14,176 bases of DNA from Thiotrichaceae bacterium (GTDB lineage Bacteria > Pseudomonadota > Gammaproteobacteria > Thiotrichales > Thiotrichaceae): the NCBI GenBank assembly GCA_027008665.1, contig JALVEA010000100.1, positions 1-14,176 of the forward strand. The letters run 5' to 3'. Shown here piece after piece: positions 7,177-14,176 of the stretch. Position numbers and translations under genes: made by a program. Numbering within the stretch: the first letter of the stretch is position 1; the number at the start of each line of letters is the position of its first letter. The notes under the pieces were generated by a model. It did no database searches and was not told the origin of the DNA. It saw only the letters and a program-made list of their open reading frames with translations.

Positions 7177-8490
7177 TTAATTCAGTGATTCCACTCGAAT
7201 ACGCATAATTTCACCACAAATAACATCCAATGCTTCAATTTGTTGAATTGCGATATTGATATCTCCTTCATTTACTTTATGCGTTAATAGGATAATATCC
7301 ACTTGCTCAGCATGATTATTTTCAGGTTCTTTTTGAATAAAGGCTTCGATACTGATATTGCCCTCACCTAAAATCCGAGTTACCTCTGCTAAAACCCCTG
7401 CATGATTCTCTGCACACATACGTAGATAATAGGCAGAATCAATCGCTTCAATGGGTAAAATCGGGGTGTCTGCTAATGAGTCTGCTTGGAAAGCAAGATG
7501 AGGCACACGATTTTCAGGGTCGCTTGTTAAGACACGTACAACATCAATAATATCGGCAACCACCGCAGAGGCTGTTGGTTCATCCCCTGCCCCAGCACCA
7601 TAATATAGGGTATGACCTATCGCATCACCATTAACTAAGATGGCATTCATAACCCCGTTTACATTTGCAATCAAACGTTTTTTAGGAATCATAGTTGGAT
7701 GCACACGTTGCTCAACTCCTGCTTTAGTACGACGTGCAATTCCTAAATGCTTGATATTGTAGCCAAGCTCAGAAGCATAGGCGACATCATCACGGCTAAT
7801 TTTACTAATGCCTTCTGTATAGGTTTTTTCAAATTGCAGTGGAATACCAAATGCAATCGAGGAAAGAATAGAAAGCTTATGCGCAGCATCAATCCCCTCT
7901 ACATCAAAGGTAGGATCAGCTTCGGCATAGCCAAGAGCTTGCGCTTCTGCTAACACATCATCAAATGCACGTCCTTTATCACGCATTTCGGTGAGAATAA
8001 AATTACCCGTGCCATTAATAATCCCTGCTAACCATTCAATATTATTAGCCGCTAATCCTTCTCTTAATGCTTTTATAATAGGAATACCCCCAGCGACCGC
8101 CGCTTCAAAAGCAACAATCACCCCTTTTTCTTGTGCCTTAGCAAAAATTTCATTACCGTGTACTGCAATCAATGCTTTATTAGCAGTGACAACATGCTTA
8201 CCATTCTCAATCGCCTGTAATACCAATTCTTTTGCAGGAGAATAGCCACCAATTAACTCTACCACTATAGAGATATCTGGATCATTGACTACATCAAAAG
8301 CATTTTCGGTGATGCGTAAATCACTCATGCCTAATTCATTTGCACGTTCAGGTTCTAGCGTTGCCACATAATCGACAATAATACCTCGCCCTGCTCGACG
8401 TGTTATTTCTTTCGCATTACGTTTTAGAACCGTTGCAGTCCCACCACCAACTGTACCTAAACCCAACAAACCTATTTTTATAGGATTCAT
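7177..8490 (-). CDS. hom: Homoserine dehydrogenase
   Basis: Hom reduces L-aspartate 4-semialdehyde to homoserine with NAD(P)H, the branch point to threonine and methionine. The 437-residue protein is the monofunctional type, without a fused aspartokinase. It opens with a Rossmann motif GLGTVGGG (10-17), then VELIGG, VTANKALIA and the substrate-site signature GIINGTGNFILTEM with downstream AEADPTFDVEG. The C-terminal 84 residues (354-437, YYLRMCAENHAGVLAEVTRI) form an ACT domain, which in this family usually mediates feedback inhibition by threonine. ATG 8490 has AAGG eight to ten bases upstream on the minus strand. It is first in the hom-thrC pair; the promoter should lie in the 206-base gap shared with the divergent Mth938-type gene, but I could not identify it. 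Confidence 0.96.
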   Translation of the reverse strand: MNPIKIGLLGLGTVGGGTATVLKRNAKEITRRAGRGIIVDYVATLEPERANELGMSDLRITENAFDVVNDPDISIVVELIGGYSPAKELVLQAIENGKHVVTANKALIAVHGNEIFAKAQEKGVIVAFEAAVAGGIPIIKALREGLAANNIEWLAGIINGTGNFILTEMRDKGRAFDDVLAEAQALGYAEADPTFDVEGIDAAHKLSILSSIAFGIPLQFEKTYTEGISKISRDDVAYASELGYNIKHLGIARRTKAGVEQRVHPTMIPKKRLIANVNGVMNAILVNGDAIGHTLYYGAGAGDEPTASAVVADIIDVVRVLTSDPENRVPHLAFQADSLADTPILPIEAIDSAYYLRMCAENHAGVLAEVTRILGEGNISIEAFIQKEPENNHAEQVDIILLTHKVNEGDINIAIQQIEALDVICGEIMRIRVESLN

Positions 8491-8604
8491 TTTATTTATT
8501 ACCTTTTTTATAAAAATATTTCCCTAAGCCTGTAAACAGAGATATTTTAATAGCATTAACCACTGACAAAGTTTAGGTTTTTAATAGAGGCAAGCACATT
8601 ACAT

Positions 8605-8635
8605 TTGCATCCATTCGGTGTCAATAGTGTAAAAT
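8605..8635 (+). promoter_or_regulatory. Candidate promoter of the Mth938-type gene
   Basis: TTGCAT (8605-8610) is followed after 17 bases by TGTAAA (8628-8633), or after 19 by TAAAAT (8630-8635). The upstream in-frame ATG at 8634 overlaps this -10 box, which argues that the real start is the ATG at 8697. Confidence 0.35.
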
Positions 8636-8696
8636 GGGTCTGATTAGAAGCGCAGAATATTCTTTGAAACTTCCTTACAATTTTTTGGAAATTAAT

Positions 8697-9068
8697 ATGA
8701 AATTTAGTGAAGAACATGATGATAAACAGTTTGTCATCACAGGTTATGATGATCAAAGCATTCATATAAATAATCAGCATTTTAATCAAGGTTTTATCCT
8801 AACATTAGATCACTTTAAACCTGACTGGACACCTCGGATTTATGCCGATCTTGAAGTCACGCATTTAAATGATATTTTTGAACTAAAACCTGAGCTTATT
8901 TTATTAGGGACAGGGGAAAAACAAGTCTTTCCACCCAAAGAAATTTACCTAAGTTTAATACATTCTAAAATTGGATTTGAGGTAATGAATACTCAAGCAG
9001 CTTGTAGAACTTTCAATATCTTAACAGCAGATAACAGAAATGTAGCAGCCGCTTTGTTCTTTAAGTGA
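8697..9068 (+). CDS. Mth938/NDUFAF3-like (DUF498) small protein
   Basis: This 123-residue protein belongs to the Mth938-like fold family, which includes bacterial Xcc1710-type proteins and the mitochondrial complex I assembly factor NDUFAF3. Its biochemical role in bacteria is not established. Family marks are LILLGTGEKQVFPP in the middle and the C-terminal run GFEVMNTQAACRTFNILTAD, followed by NRNVAAALFF. The length matches the single-domain family. I chose ATG 8697 because GGAA (8687-8690) lies seven bases upstream and the family normally starts shortly before this position; the ATG at 8634 falls inside a probable -10 box. It is divergent from hom and followed by a large palindromic element. 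No signal peptide or membrane segment is visible, so it should be cytosolic. Confidence 0.85.
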   Translation: MKFSEEHDDKQFVITGYDDQSIHINNQHFNQGFILTLDHFKPDWTPRIYADLEVTHLNDIFELKPELILLGTGEKQVFPPKEIYLSLIHSKIGFEVMNTQAACRTFNILTADNRNVAAALFFK

Positions 9069-9119
9069 GCAAAAAAAGAGCTTGATTCTCCCTATTATAC
9101 TCCTATAGTCTGAACTACA

Positions 9120-9279
9120 AGGAACTTCCAAGTAATAAATCTACCCATCCTACTTGCCCTTTTACTCCTGATTGAATCCTCTCAATCGTTGCGTAGAACA
9201 ACTATGCGCCTCTTGAGATAATCCAATCAGAAGCAAAAAATCTGCGTGATATAGGTAAATTTATTACTTGGAAGTTCCT
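9120..9279. repeat. 160-bp nearly palindromic, MITE-like element
   Basis: Outer arms 9121-9145 (beginning GGAACTTCCAAG) and 9254-9278 (ending CTTGGAAGTTCC) are reverse complements at 24 of 25 positions; A9120 and T9279 extend the pairing. Nested inner arms 9168-9185 (CTGATTGAATCC) and 9213-9230 match at 15 of 18. The apex holds GCGTAG (9191-9196) and CTATGCGC (9202-9209). The 22-23 bases between outer and inner arms are largely unpaired. There is no coding sequence inside. The form, terminal inverted repeats with a foldback interior, fits a miniature transposable element or a long structured RNA. I see no clear target-site duplication (flanks CTACA and AAGCT), so mobility is unproven. Confidence 0.65.
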
Positions 9280-9329
9280 AAGCTATACAGGCACACTATC
9301 ATAAATAGAGGTAAAGGATTATCGATACC

Positions 9330-10274
9330 ATGAATATAAAACATCATTTCAAGTCAGTTATTTTAGCAAGCGCATTGGTATTAAGTTTTGGTGCTATAGC
9401 AACTAGTTTTGCTAATACCCAAGGCTATCAGGTCATTAACGTTGCGACTTGGGATGCTTTAAATATGCGTAGTGGTCCAGGTACTGGGTTTGATATCGTC
9501 GGCTCAATTCCAGCTAATACCAATGGAATAGCCCTCACAAACGAAGAGAGGGATGTAGGTGGATCTTTATGGGTGAAGGTAATCTGGAATGGTCAAACGG
9601 GTTGGGTCAATAAACGCTTTTTAACCATTGCTAAAGCTTCTGTTAATCCTGACAACGTAAACATCACCTATGGAACTCAACATACTCATCCTGCTACTCG
9701 ATGCACAAGTGCTATTACACATAGTCACAGTGGCCCTGCAGGACATACACACAGCTACAGTTGTAATAACAATACAGTACCAACTGTGCCATTAAATAAT
9801 ATGAAACAAACCTATTATAATCCTAATAACACTGATATTTATGGAAATCAGAGAGTTGTGTTTACAAATAATAATATACAAAACAACAATCCGAATACAC
9901 ATACCCATCCTGCCAATCAATGTACCCGCTCAAAAACACATACTCATGCCAATGGAGCTGTTAGGCATACCCATCGTTATAGCTGTGGAGGCCGAGGTCG
10001 CTCTGCTCAACAGGTAACACAACAATATCCAACTTATTATGGAAGCACTAACTTACAACATACTCATACAAAAAGTCAGTGCGCTAGTGCCATTAGTCAT
10101 TCTCACAAAAATGGTGATACTATTCATCGTCATGAATGTCCTACTACTAATAGGGGGCGACGCAGTTCAACAGGCTGGACTCACACTCATCCTGCAAACT
10201 CTCTAACCCGTGCTACTACCCATTCGCACCCCTATCAAGACCCCAGACATACCCATTTCTATGGGCGTAGATAA
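9330..10274 (+). CDS. Secreted SH3-domain protein with four His/Cys (HxH) repeats
   Basis: I do not recognise a named family for the whole protein (314 aa). Residues 1-28 form a Sec signal peptide (basic start, hydrophobic core ILASALVLSFGAIA, cleavage likely after SFA). Residues 33-100 are a bacterial SH3 domain (LNMRSGPG at 44-51, GWVNKRFL at 91-98), a fold that often binds peptidoglycan or peptides. The rest is four repeats (118-145, 191-219, 244-270, 285-312), each with three HxH pairs; the first three also have two Cys. Linkers are rich in Asn, Gln and Tyr and shorten towards the C-terminus. Metal binding in the periplasm or at the surface is inferred from 24 ordered His and 6 Cys. AAAGGA (9313-9318) is a ribosome site with long spacing. 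The MITE-like element ends 50 bases upstream; TATACA (9284-9289) and TATCAT (9297-9302) just outside it could be -10 boxes. Confidence 0.85.
   Translation: MNIKHHFKSVILASALVLSFGAIATSFANTQGYQVINVATWDALNMRSGPGTGFDIVGSIPANTNGIALTNEERDVGGSLWVKVIWNGQTGWVNKRFLTIAKASVNPDNVNITYGTQHTHPATRCTSAITHSHSGPAGHTHSYSCNNNTVPTVPLNNMKQTYYNPNNTDIYGNQRVVFTNNNIQNNNPNTHTHPANQCTRSKTHTHANGAVRHTHRYSCGGRGRSAQQVTQQYPTYYGSTNLQHTHTKSQCASAISHSHKNGDTIHRHECPTTNRGRRSSTGWTHTHPANSLTRATTHSHPYQDPRHTHFYGRR
9681..10265 (+). repeat. Region encoding four HxH/Cys protein repeats
   Basis: Units lie at 9681-9764, 9900-9986, 10059-10139 and 10182-10265. The shared protein pattern is HxH-x4-C-x5-HxH-x5 or 6-HxH-x1 to 3-C. In the fourth unit Leu stands at the first Cys position and the second Cys is absent. 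Unit lengths are 28, 29, 27 and 28 residues; linkers are 45, 24 and 14 residues. Confidence 0.9.
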
Positions 10275-10353
10275 TTTTTTTCTTAGATTACTAATGTTAC
10301 GTAAGCTCGGATCTTACCATTGTATTTTAGTAGAAATTTCGCTCATATATGTT

Positions 10354-10421
10354 GTCGGCTGGCGATGCGCGGACAGATTACACTTGAATTTTACCTTAGT
10401 GCGATGCGCATCTTAGCCGAC
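10354..10421. repeat. GC-rich interrupted palindrome between convergent genes
   Basis: GTCGGCT (10354-10360) pairs with AGCCGAC (10415-10421), and GATGCGC (10364-10370) with GCGCATC (10406-10412); only a 3/2-base internal bulge interrupts the 14-bp stem. The loop is 35 bases. GCGATGCGC also occurs twice in direct orientation (10362-10370 and 10401-10409), and 10403-10412 includes the self-palindrome GATGCGCATC. It is much more GC-rich than its surroundings. No T-run follows on either strand, so it is not a standard terminator, though it may stall convergent transcription from the SH3/His gene and rarA. Confidence 0.6.
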
Positions 10422-10454
10422 CTACCGCGCTAGAATTTAATAGGCGAGGCAACT

Positions 10455-11765
10455 TTAAAGACTCCTTAAATATTTTAATTTTTCCGCAATTTTAATTTCT
10501 AAGCCTCGATCTACTGGCTCGTAGTAAATCTGTTCTCCTAATTGATCAGGAAAATAGCTTTCACCTGCCGCAAAGGCATTGCTTTCATCATGGGCGTAGC
10601 GATAGTTTTTACCATAGTCTAATTTTTTCATTAATTGAGTCGGTGCATTGCGTAGATGCATTGGCACATCTAATGAGGCAGACTGTTTAGCCTCTTTCAT
10701 TGCCGCTTTATAGGCTTTGTAGACCGCATTACTTTTTGCAGCAGAGCCTAGGTAAATAATGGCTTGCGCGATGCTTAATTCACCTTCGGGACTGCCTAGT
10801 CGTTGATAAACTTCCCACGCATTCAAGGCCAATGTCAAAGCTCGTGGATCAGCATTGCCAATATCTTCAGAGGCGATACGCACCACTCGACGCGCAATAT
10901 ACAAAGGGTCACAACCACCTTCTAGCATACGACAAAACCAATAAAGCGCAGCATCGGGGTTAGAGCCACGTATTGACTTGTGCAAAGCTGAAATTTGCTC
11001 ATAAAAAATATCCCCTTTATGATCAAACCGTTGCCTTGTTTCGCTGATTATCTCATCAAGAATACTTTCATCAATCAATAAGCCATGCTCTGTTTTAATC
11101 GCAAGATCAACCGCAATTTCTAACCAATTTAAAGCCCGCCGAGCGTCACCATCCGCGGCTTTAGCCAATTGGGATAATACCTTCTCATCCATCTGTATTT
11201 GTTGTTGTCCAAAACCTTGCTCTTCATTGTTTAATGCTGATTTTATGATAGTTTCAATCGCCTTACGATCAAGTGGACGTAAGACATAAACCCGCAGACG
11301 TGATAACAATGCATTATTTAATTCAAAAGAAGGGTTCTCGGTGGTCGCTCCAATAAAAAAGAAAGTACCTTTTTCAATATGCGGTAAAAAAGCATCTTGC
11401 TGGGCTTTATTAAAACGATGCACTTCATCAACAAATAATACCGTAGCACGCTGCTCTACTTTACGAAGCTGTTTTGCCTCAGTCACCGCTGCACGAATAT
11501 CTTTAACCCCAGCAAGAACGGCTGATAAAGTAATAAATTGAGCACCGCTGTAATGAGAAATTAATTTGGCAAGTGTAGTTTTTCCTGTTCCGGGTGGTCC
11601 CCAAAATAACATTGAGTGCAGATGATCATTAATAATCGCCCTTTGTAAAGGCTTTCCCTCTGCCAGCAAATGGCTTTGTCCAATATATTGCTCTAAATTA
11701 TATGGTCGCATTCTTTCTGCGAGGGGTTGATATTGATTATCTGAAAAGAGAGGAAGGGATGACAT
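10455..11765 (-). CDS. rarA: Replication-associated recombination protein A (AAA+ ATPase)
   Basis: RarA (MgsA; 436 aa, E. coli 447) is a cytosolic AAA+ ATPase related to clamp loaders that acts at stalled replication forks. The N-terminus PLAERMRPYNLEQYIGQSHL is typical. Walker A is GPPGTGKT (56-63), Walker B is VLFVDEVHRF (109-118) with Asp113-Glu114, sensor 1 lies in GATTENPSFELN (139-150), and the arginine finger is probably Arg156 in LLSRLRV. The C-terminal tetramerisation region ends YYEPVDRGLEIKIAEKLKYL, also typical of the family. It lies 23 bases behind the radical SAM gene in the same direction, so co-transcription is likely. The Shine-Dalgarno before ATG 11765 is weak. Downstream is the GC-rich palindrome at 10354-10421. 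Confidence 0.96.
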   Translation of the reverse strand: MSSLPLFSDNQYQPLAERMRPYNLEQYIGQSHLLAEGKPLQRAIINDHLHSMLFWGPPGTGKTTLAKLISHYSGAQFITLSAVLAGVKDIRAAVTEAKQLRKVEQRATVLFVDEVHRFNKAQQDAFLPHIEKGTFFFIGATTENPSFELNNALLSRLRVYVLRPLDRKAIETIIKSALNNEEQGFGQQQIQMDEKVLSQLAKAADGDARRALNWLEIAVDLAIKTEHGLLIDESILDEIISETRQRFDHKGDIFYEQISALHKSIRGSNPDAALYWFCRMLEGGCDPLYIARRVVRIASEDIGNADPRALTLALNAWEVYQRLGSPEGELSIAQAIIYLGSAAKSNAVYKAYKAAMKEAKQSASLDVPMHLRNAPTQLMKKLDYGKNYRYAHDESNAFAAGESYFPDQLGEQIYYEPVDRGLEIKIAEKLKYLRSL

Positions 11766-11788
11766 GATGAGGACTCTAGCAGAATGGT

Positions 11789-13318
11789 TTAAAGACGATG
11801 CTTTGCTTGGCGTTTATTTGCTGTACCTATTTTATGGCTTTTCTTTATTAGCTGTTGCTGTAGGAATATAGGTAAACCTTTTTGCCCACTACGTCGATAG
11901 TCTTGCTCTAAAGCCAATTTTAAGCGCTCTTTATCAGACTTCATTTCCTCTATCATCACGGTATAAATCAAATCAAATAAACGCTTTAACGCTATTTTCC
12001 ATGTACTACCTGTCAGTTTATAAAGCGCATCACTTAAGCACATAAAGCGATCAAAAGGAGTATCTCGTAAGATAAGCGGTAATGTATGAGGAAAGCGCCC
12101 TGAGTTGGCAATCATATCCCAATAACGAGCAAAACGACCAACACGTTGCAAAGTTAGAAAGTCAATATCACGGGTGCTTAAAATATTATAAGGAGGCAAG
12201 GGATTATAGCGTAGTTGATATTTATCGTTATGACGATTAATTGGAGCACCTCGTAACCGCTTTAAAATACCCATTTGAATTTCTTGAGGCTTCAATGACA
12301 CCAATAAATCGAAGCTTTTAGCAAAATTTTCCAGAGTATCTTGTGGCAAGCCGAAAATGAGATCAGCGTGAATATGCGCCCCTGTGTGTGTTCTTAACCA
12401 GCGTAAATTTTCACAGGTTTTTTTATTGTCCTGCCGACGACTAATTAAAGCTTGAATTTCAGGATCAAAGGTTTGCACACCGATTTCAAATTGCAATGAT
12501 TCCGCAGGAAATCGTATTAAAACCTGCTTTAATTTATCGGGTAAATTATCGGGAATAACTTCAAAATGCAGATAGAGATCATCACTCATTCTCTCTAAAA
12601 AGAATTCCAAAATAGTGACACTAGTGGCCACTTTTAAATTAAAGGTGCGATCAATAAATTTAAAATTACGCGCCCCGCGTTGATGCAGATAATCCATTTC
12701 CTTCAAAAAAGCGGCTAATTCAAAAGGCTTTGAGGTTTTATCCAATGATGATAGGCAAAATTCACATTTAAACGGACAACCGCGTGACGCTTCTACATAA
12801 ATAATACGATTTTCAATATCCTCTTGATTATATAAATCATAAGGCAAAGTGAGTTTATCCAGCCCCACCACATCTCCTTGGATTATTTTATTAAGCGGCT
12901 TACGCCCTTGTAAAATTTGCTCGCAAAGTAAACGAAAACTAATCTCCCCTGCTCCCATCACCACATAATCCGCCAAATCAACCACATCAGGCTGATCAGG
13001 AATATGACTCACTTCTGGACCACCTAATACAATAACCAGCTGAGGGGAAATTTGTTTGAGCAAAGAAACGCTTTGCATTACTTCATTCACATTCCAAATA
13101 TAAACAGAAAAAGCAACGATTTTAGGTTGTTTGTTTAATAGTTTCTCGACAATATCCAGAGGACGATGATGAATAGTAAATTCATCCAAACTAGTCACTG
13201 CTTGCAACTCACCTAAATTGGCATACAAATAACGTAAACCAAAGGCACTATGGATATAACGTGCATTCAATGCGGTTAGGATAATATCAGCAGTCTCTAA
13301 AACAACAATGGGGGACAT
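11789..13318 (-). CDS. B12-binding-domain radical SAM protein (DUF4080 type)
   Basis: This 509-residue cytosolic protein combines an N-terminal cobalamin-binding-like domain with a radical SAM core. The start region IILTALNARYIHSAFGLRYL and LGGPE (98-102) plus MGAGE (121-125) belong to the B12-binding-like part. Cys181, Cys185 and Cys188 in GCPFKCEFC form the CxxxCxxC site for the 4Fe-4S cluster that cleaves SAM. FEIGVQTF and HADLIFGLPQDT are typical of the TIM-barrel core. The C-terminal part (about 370-490, with TPFDRFMCLSDAL) fits the DUF4080 domain. The substrate is unknown. The B12 domain lacks an obvious DxHxxG motif in what I read, so it may not bind cobalamin in the classic way. It lies 64 bases behind the SNF2-type gene and 23 before rarA. 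No clear ribosome site precedes ATG 13318. Confidence 0.88.
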   Translation of the reverse strand: MSPIVVLETADIILTALNARYIHSAFGLRYLYANLGELQAVTSLDEFTIHHRPLDIVEKLLNKQPKIVAFSVYIWNVNEVMQSVSLLKQISPQLVIVLGGPEVSHIPDQPDVVDLADYVVMGAGEISFRLLCEQILQGRKPLNKIIQGDVVGLDKLTLPYDLYNQEDIENRIIYVEASRGCPFKCEFCLSSLDKTSKPFELAAFLKEMDYLHQRGARNFKFIDRTFNLKVATSVTILEFFLERMSDDLYLHFEVIPDNLPDKLKQVLIRFPAESLQFEIGVQTFDPEIQALISRRQDNKKTCENLRWLRTHTGAHIHADLIFGLPQDTLENFAKSFDLLVSLKPQEIQMGILKRLRGAPINRHNDKYQLRYNPLPPYNILSTRDIDFLTLQRVGRFARYWDMIANSGRFPHTLPLILRDTPFDRFMCLSDALYKLTGSTWKIALKRLFDLIYTVMIEEMKSDKERLKLALEQDYRRSGQKGLPIFLQQQLIKKSHKIGTANKRQAKHRL

Positions 13319-13345
13319 TAGGAAATTTCAAATAAAGACAAAAGG

Positions 13346-13375
13346 ACAAGTAAAATTGGTAGAATCATTACTTGT
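13346..13375. repeat. 8-bp inverted repeat between the helicase and radical SAM genes
   Basis: ACAAGTAA (13346-13353) and TTACTTGT (13368-13375) are exact reverse complements with a 14-base loop, filling about half of the 64-base gap. On the minus strand the stem is followed by a partly T-rich stretch with no clean U-run, so it is at best a weak terminator or a processing or operator site. Confidence 0.35.
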
Positions 13376-13382
13376 AATCTCC

Positions 13383-14176
13383 TTAACCTTCTTGAATTAA
13401 TCTCAGCATATCAGCCGAATTCATACTACCACTCATATTACTACCTTCTAAGAGGCTATCGGCAAGATCACGTTTATGCTGATGTAGTTTGACAATTTTT
13501 TCTTCAATGGTATTTTCTGCGACTAAACGATAGATAGTCACAGGACGCGTCTGCCCAATACGATGTGCGCGGTCTGATGCTTGGTCTTCTACCGCAGGAT
13601 TCCACCAAGGATCCATATGAATCACATAGTCTGCCGCAGTCAAATTAAGTCCTGAACCACCTGCTTTTAAGCTGATTAAAAACAAATCTCCTTTTCCATT
13701 TTGAAAATCTTCAACGCCTTGTCGTCGTTTCCCTGCTGGAGTAGTACCATCAAGGTATTGATAAGAAATACCTTGTTTATCTAAATATTGTTTAATAATG
13801 GTGAGATGCTTAACAAATTGACTAAAAATCAATGCTTTATGTTTATTGTCACGTAACTCCTCGACTAGCTCTGCAAAGCGTTCTAATTTACTACTCGGTA
13901 AAGTACTTTCAGGCATAATCAATTTAGGATGACAACTAGCAAGACGTAGCTTGGTAATCGCAGCTAATACTTTAAGGTGATCCGAACCTTTTTCCTGCTT
14001 ATTTTTAGCAGCAAGATTATACAACGCCTTTTGTCGTACCGCTTCATACATAGCACGCTCTTTTTCTGATAAGGGAATGGTTAGCGTAATTTCTGTTTTA
14101 GGCGGCAATTCATCTAATACCTCTGTTTTTAGACGACGCAGTATAAAGGGTTGAATCAATCGTTTCAGGTGTTGAC
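13383..14176 (-). CDS. SNF2-family ATP-dependent helicase, C-terminal part
   Basis: This is the second helicase lobe of an SNF2/Swi2-type DNA translocase; the first lobe lies beyond the window. The frame is open through the last base: codons before residue 1 of the usual call read QHLKR, continuing into LIQPFILRRLKTEVLDELPP, a hallmark of the SNF2 linker. Further on are KALIFSQFVKHL (motif IV), SLKAGGSGLNLTAADYVIHM (motif V) and DRAHRIGQTRPVTIYRLV (motif VI with its arginine finger). The TTG at 14159 is therefore internal, not the start. The C-terminus ends in a short Ser/Met-rich tail. It is the first seen gene of a same-strand series with the radical SAM protein and rarA. Confidence 0.93.
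   Translation of the reverse strand, partial: QHLKRLIQPFILRRLKTEVLDELPPKTEITLTIPLSEKERAMYEAVRQKALYNLAAKNKQEKGSDHLKVLAAITKLRLASCHPKLIMPESTLPSSKLERFAELVEELRDNKHKALIFSQFVKHLTIIKQYLDKQGISYQYLDGTTPAGKRRQGVEDFQNGKGDLFLISLKAGGSGLNLTAADYVIHMDPWWNPAVEDQASDRAHRIGQTRPVTIYRLVAENTIEEKIVKLHQHKRDLADSLLEGSNMSGSMNSADMLRLIQEG

Noticed and set aside
8524..8556. Ten-codon leader peptide (MLLKYLCLQA) upstream of hom on the minus strand
   Set aside because: It has four Leu but no Thr or Ile, so it does not fit threonine attenuation, and there is no terminator/antiterminator pair after it. Probably chance.
9069..9110. AAAAAAAGAGC after the Mth938-type gene as a minus-strand terminator
   Set aside because: Only a weak GAG/CTC stem precedes the U-run, and no minus-strand gene ends here.
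9681..10265. CRISPR-like or simple DNA repeat
   Set aside because: Units are conserved at the protein level with variable DNA, uneven spacing and one open frame.
10248..10281. CCCAT/ATGGG stem and T7 at the end of the SH3/His gene as its terminator
   Set aside because: The stem is 5 bp, lies inside the coding sequence, and is separated from the T-run by nine bases.

Overview
The window looks like chromosome from an AT-rich gammaproteobacterium. Four things point there: a hexuronate-free LPS-core heptose gene of the HldE type, a YciK-like SDR, the paired tRNA wobble-modification genes cmoA and cmoB, and an MltD-type lipoprotein. Codon use is AT-rich throughout (many TTA, AAA and ATT codons) and I see no sharp compositional break. 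A low-GC lineage such as Cardiobacteriales or Moraxellaceae would fit, but I cannot place it further. I found no tRNA, rRNA, CRISPR array, transposase or phage gene.

Layout. At 1-798 (minus) lies the N-terminal kinase half of hldE, cut by the window edge. Divergent from it, 1057-3552 (plus) is a tightly overlapping three-gene unit: a YciK-like SDR with its catalytic Tyr replaced by Phe, then cmoA, then cmoB. After an AT-rich 310-base gap comes mltD (3863-5413, plus), an outer-membrane lytic transglycosylase with an altered third active-site motif. It converges on the hom-thrC threonine operon (8490 down to 5680, minus). The operon appears to end at an unusually long, branched terminator between thrC and mltD.

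Divergent from hom is a small Mth938/NDUFAF3-type gene (8697-9068). A 160-bp nearly palindromic MITE-like element (9120-9279) follows it. Directly behind that is the most striking gene, 9330-10274: a secreted protein with one bacterial SH3 domain and four His/Cys repeats built on HxH pairs. A GC-rich palindrome separates it from a convergent minus-strand block: a SNF2-type helicase (partial, 13383-14176), a B12-binding radical SAM protein (11789-13318) and rarA (10455-11765).

How the genes relate. CmoA makes carboxy-SAM and CmoB uses it on tRNA U34; the overlapping SDR is presumably co-translated with them, but its role is unknown. Hom and ThrC are the first and last steps from aspartate semialdehyde to threonine; the thrB step is not here. 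MltD and the SH3/His-repeat protein are both envelope proteins but are not in one operon. The best candidate for something undescribed is the SH3 plus HxH/Cys-repeat protein, followed by the palindromic element just upstream and the Tyr-less SDR joined to cmoAB.
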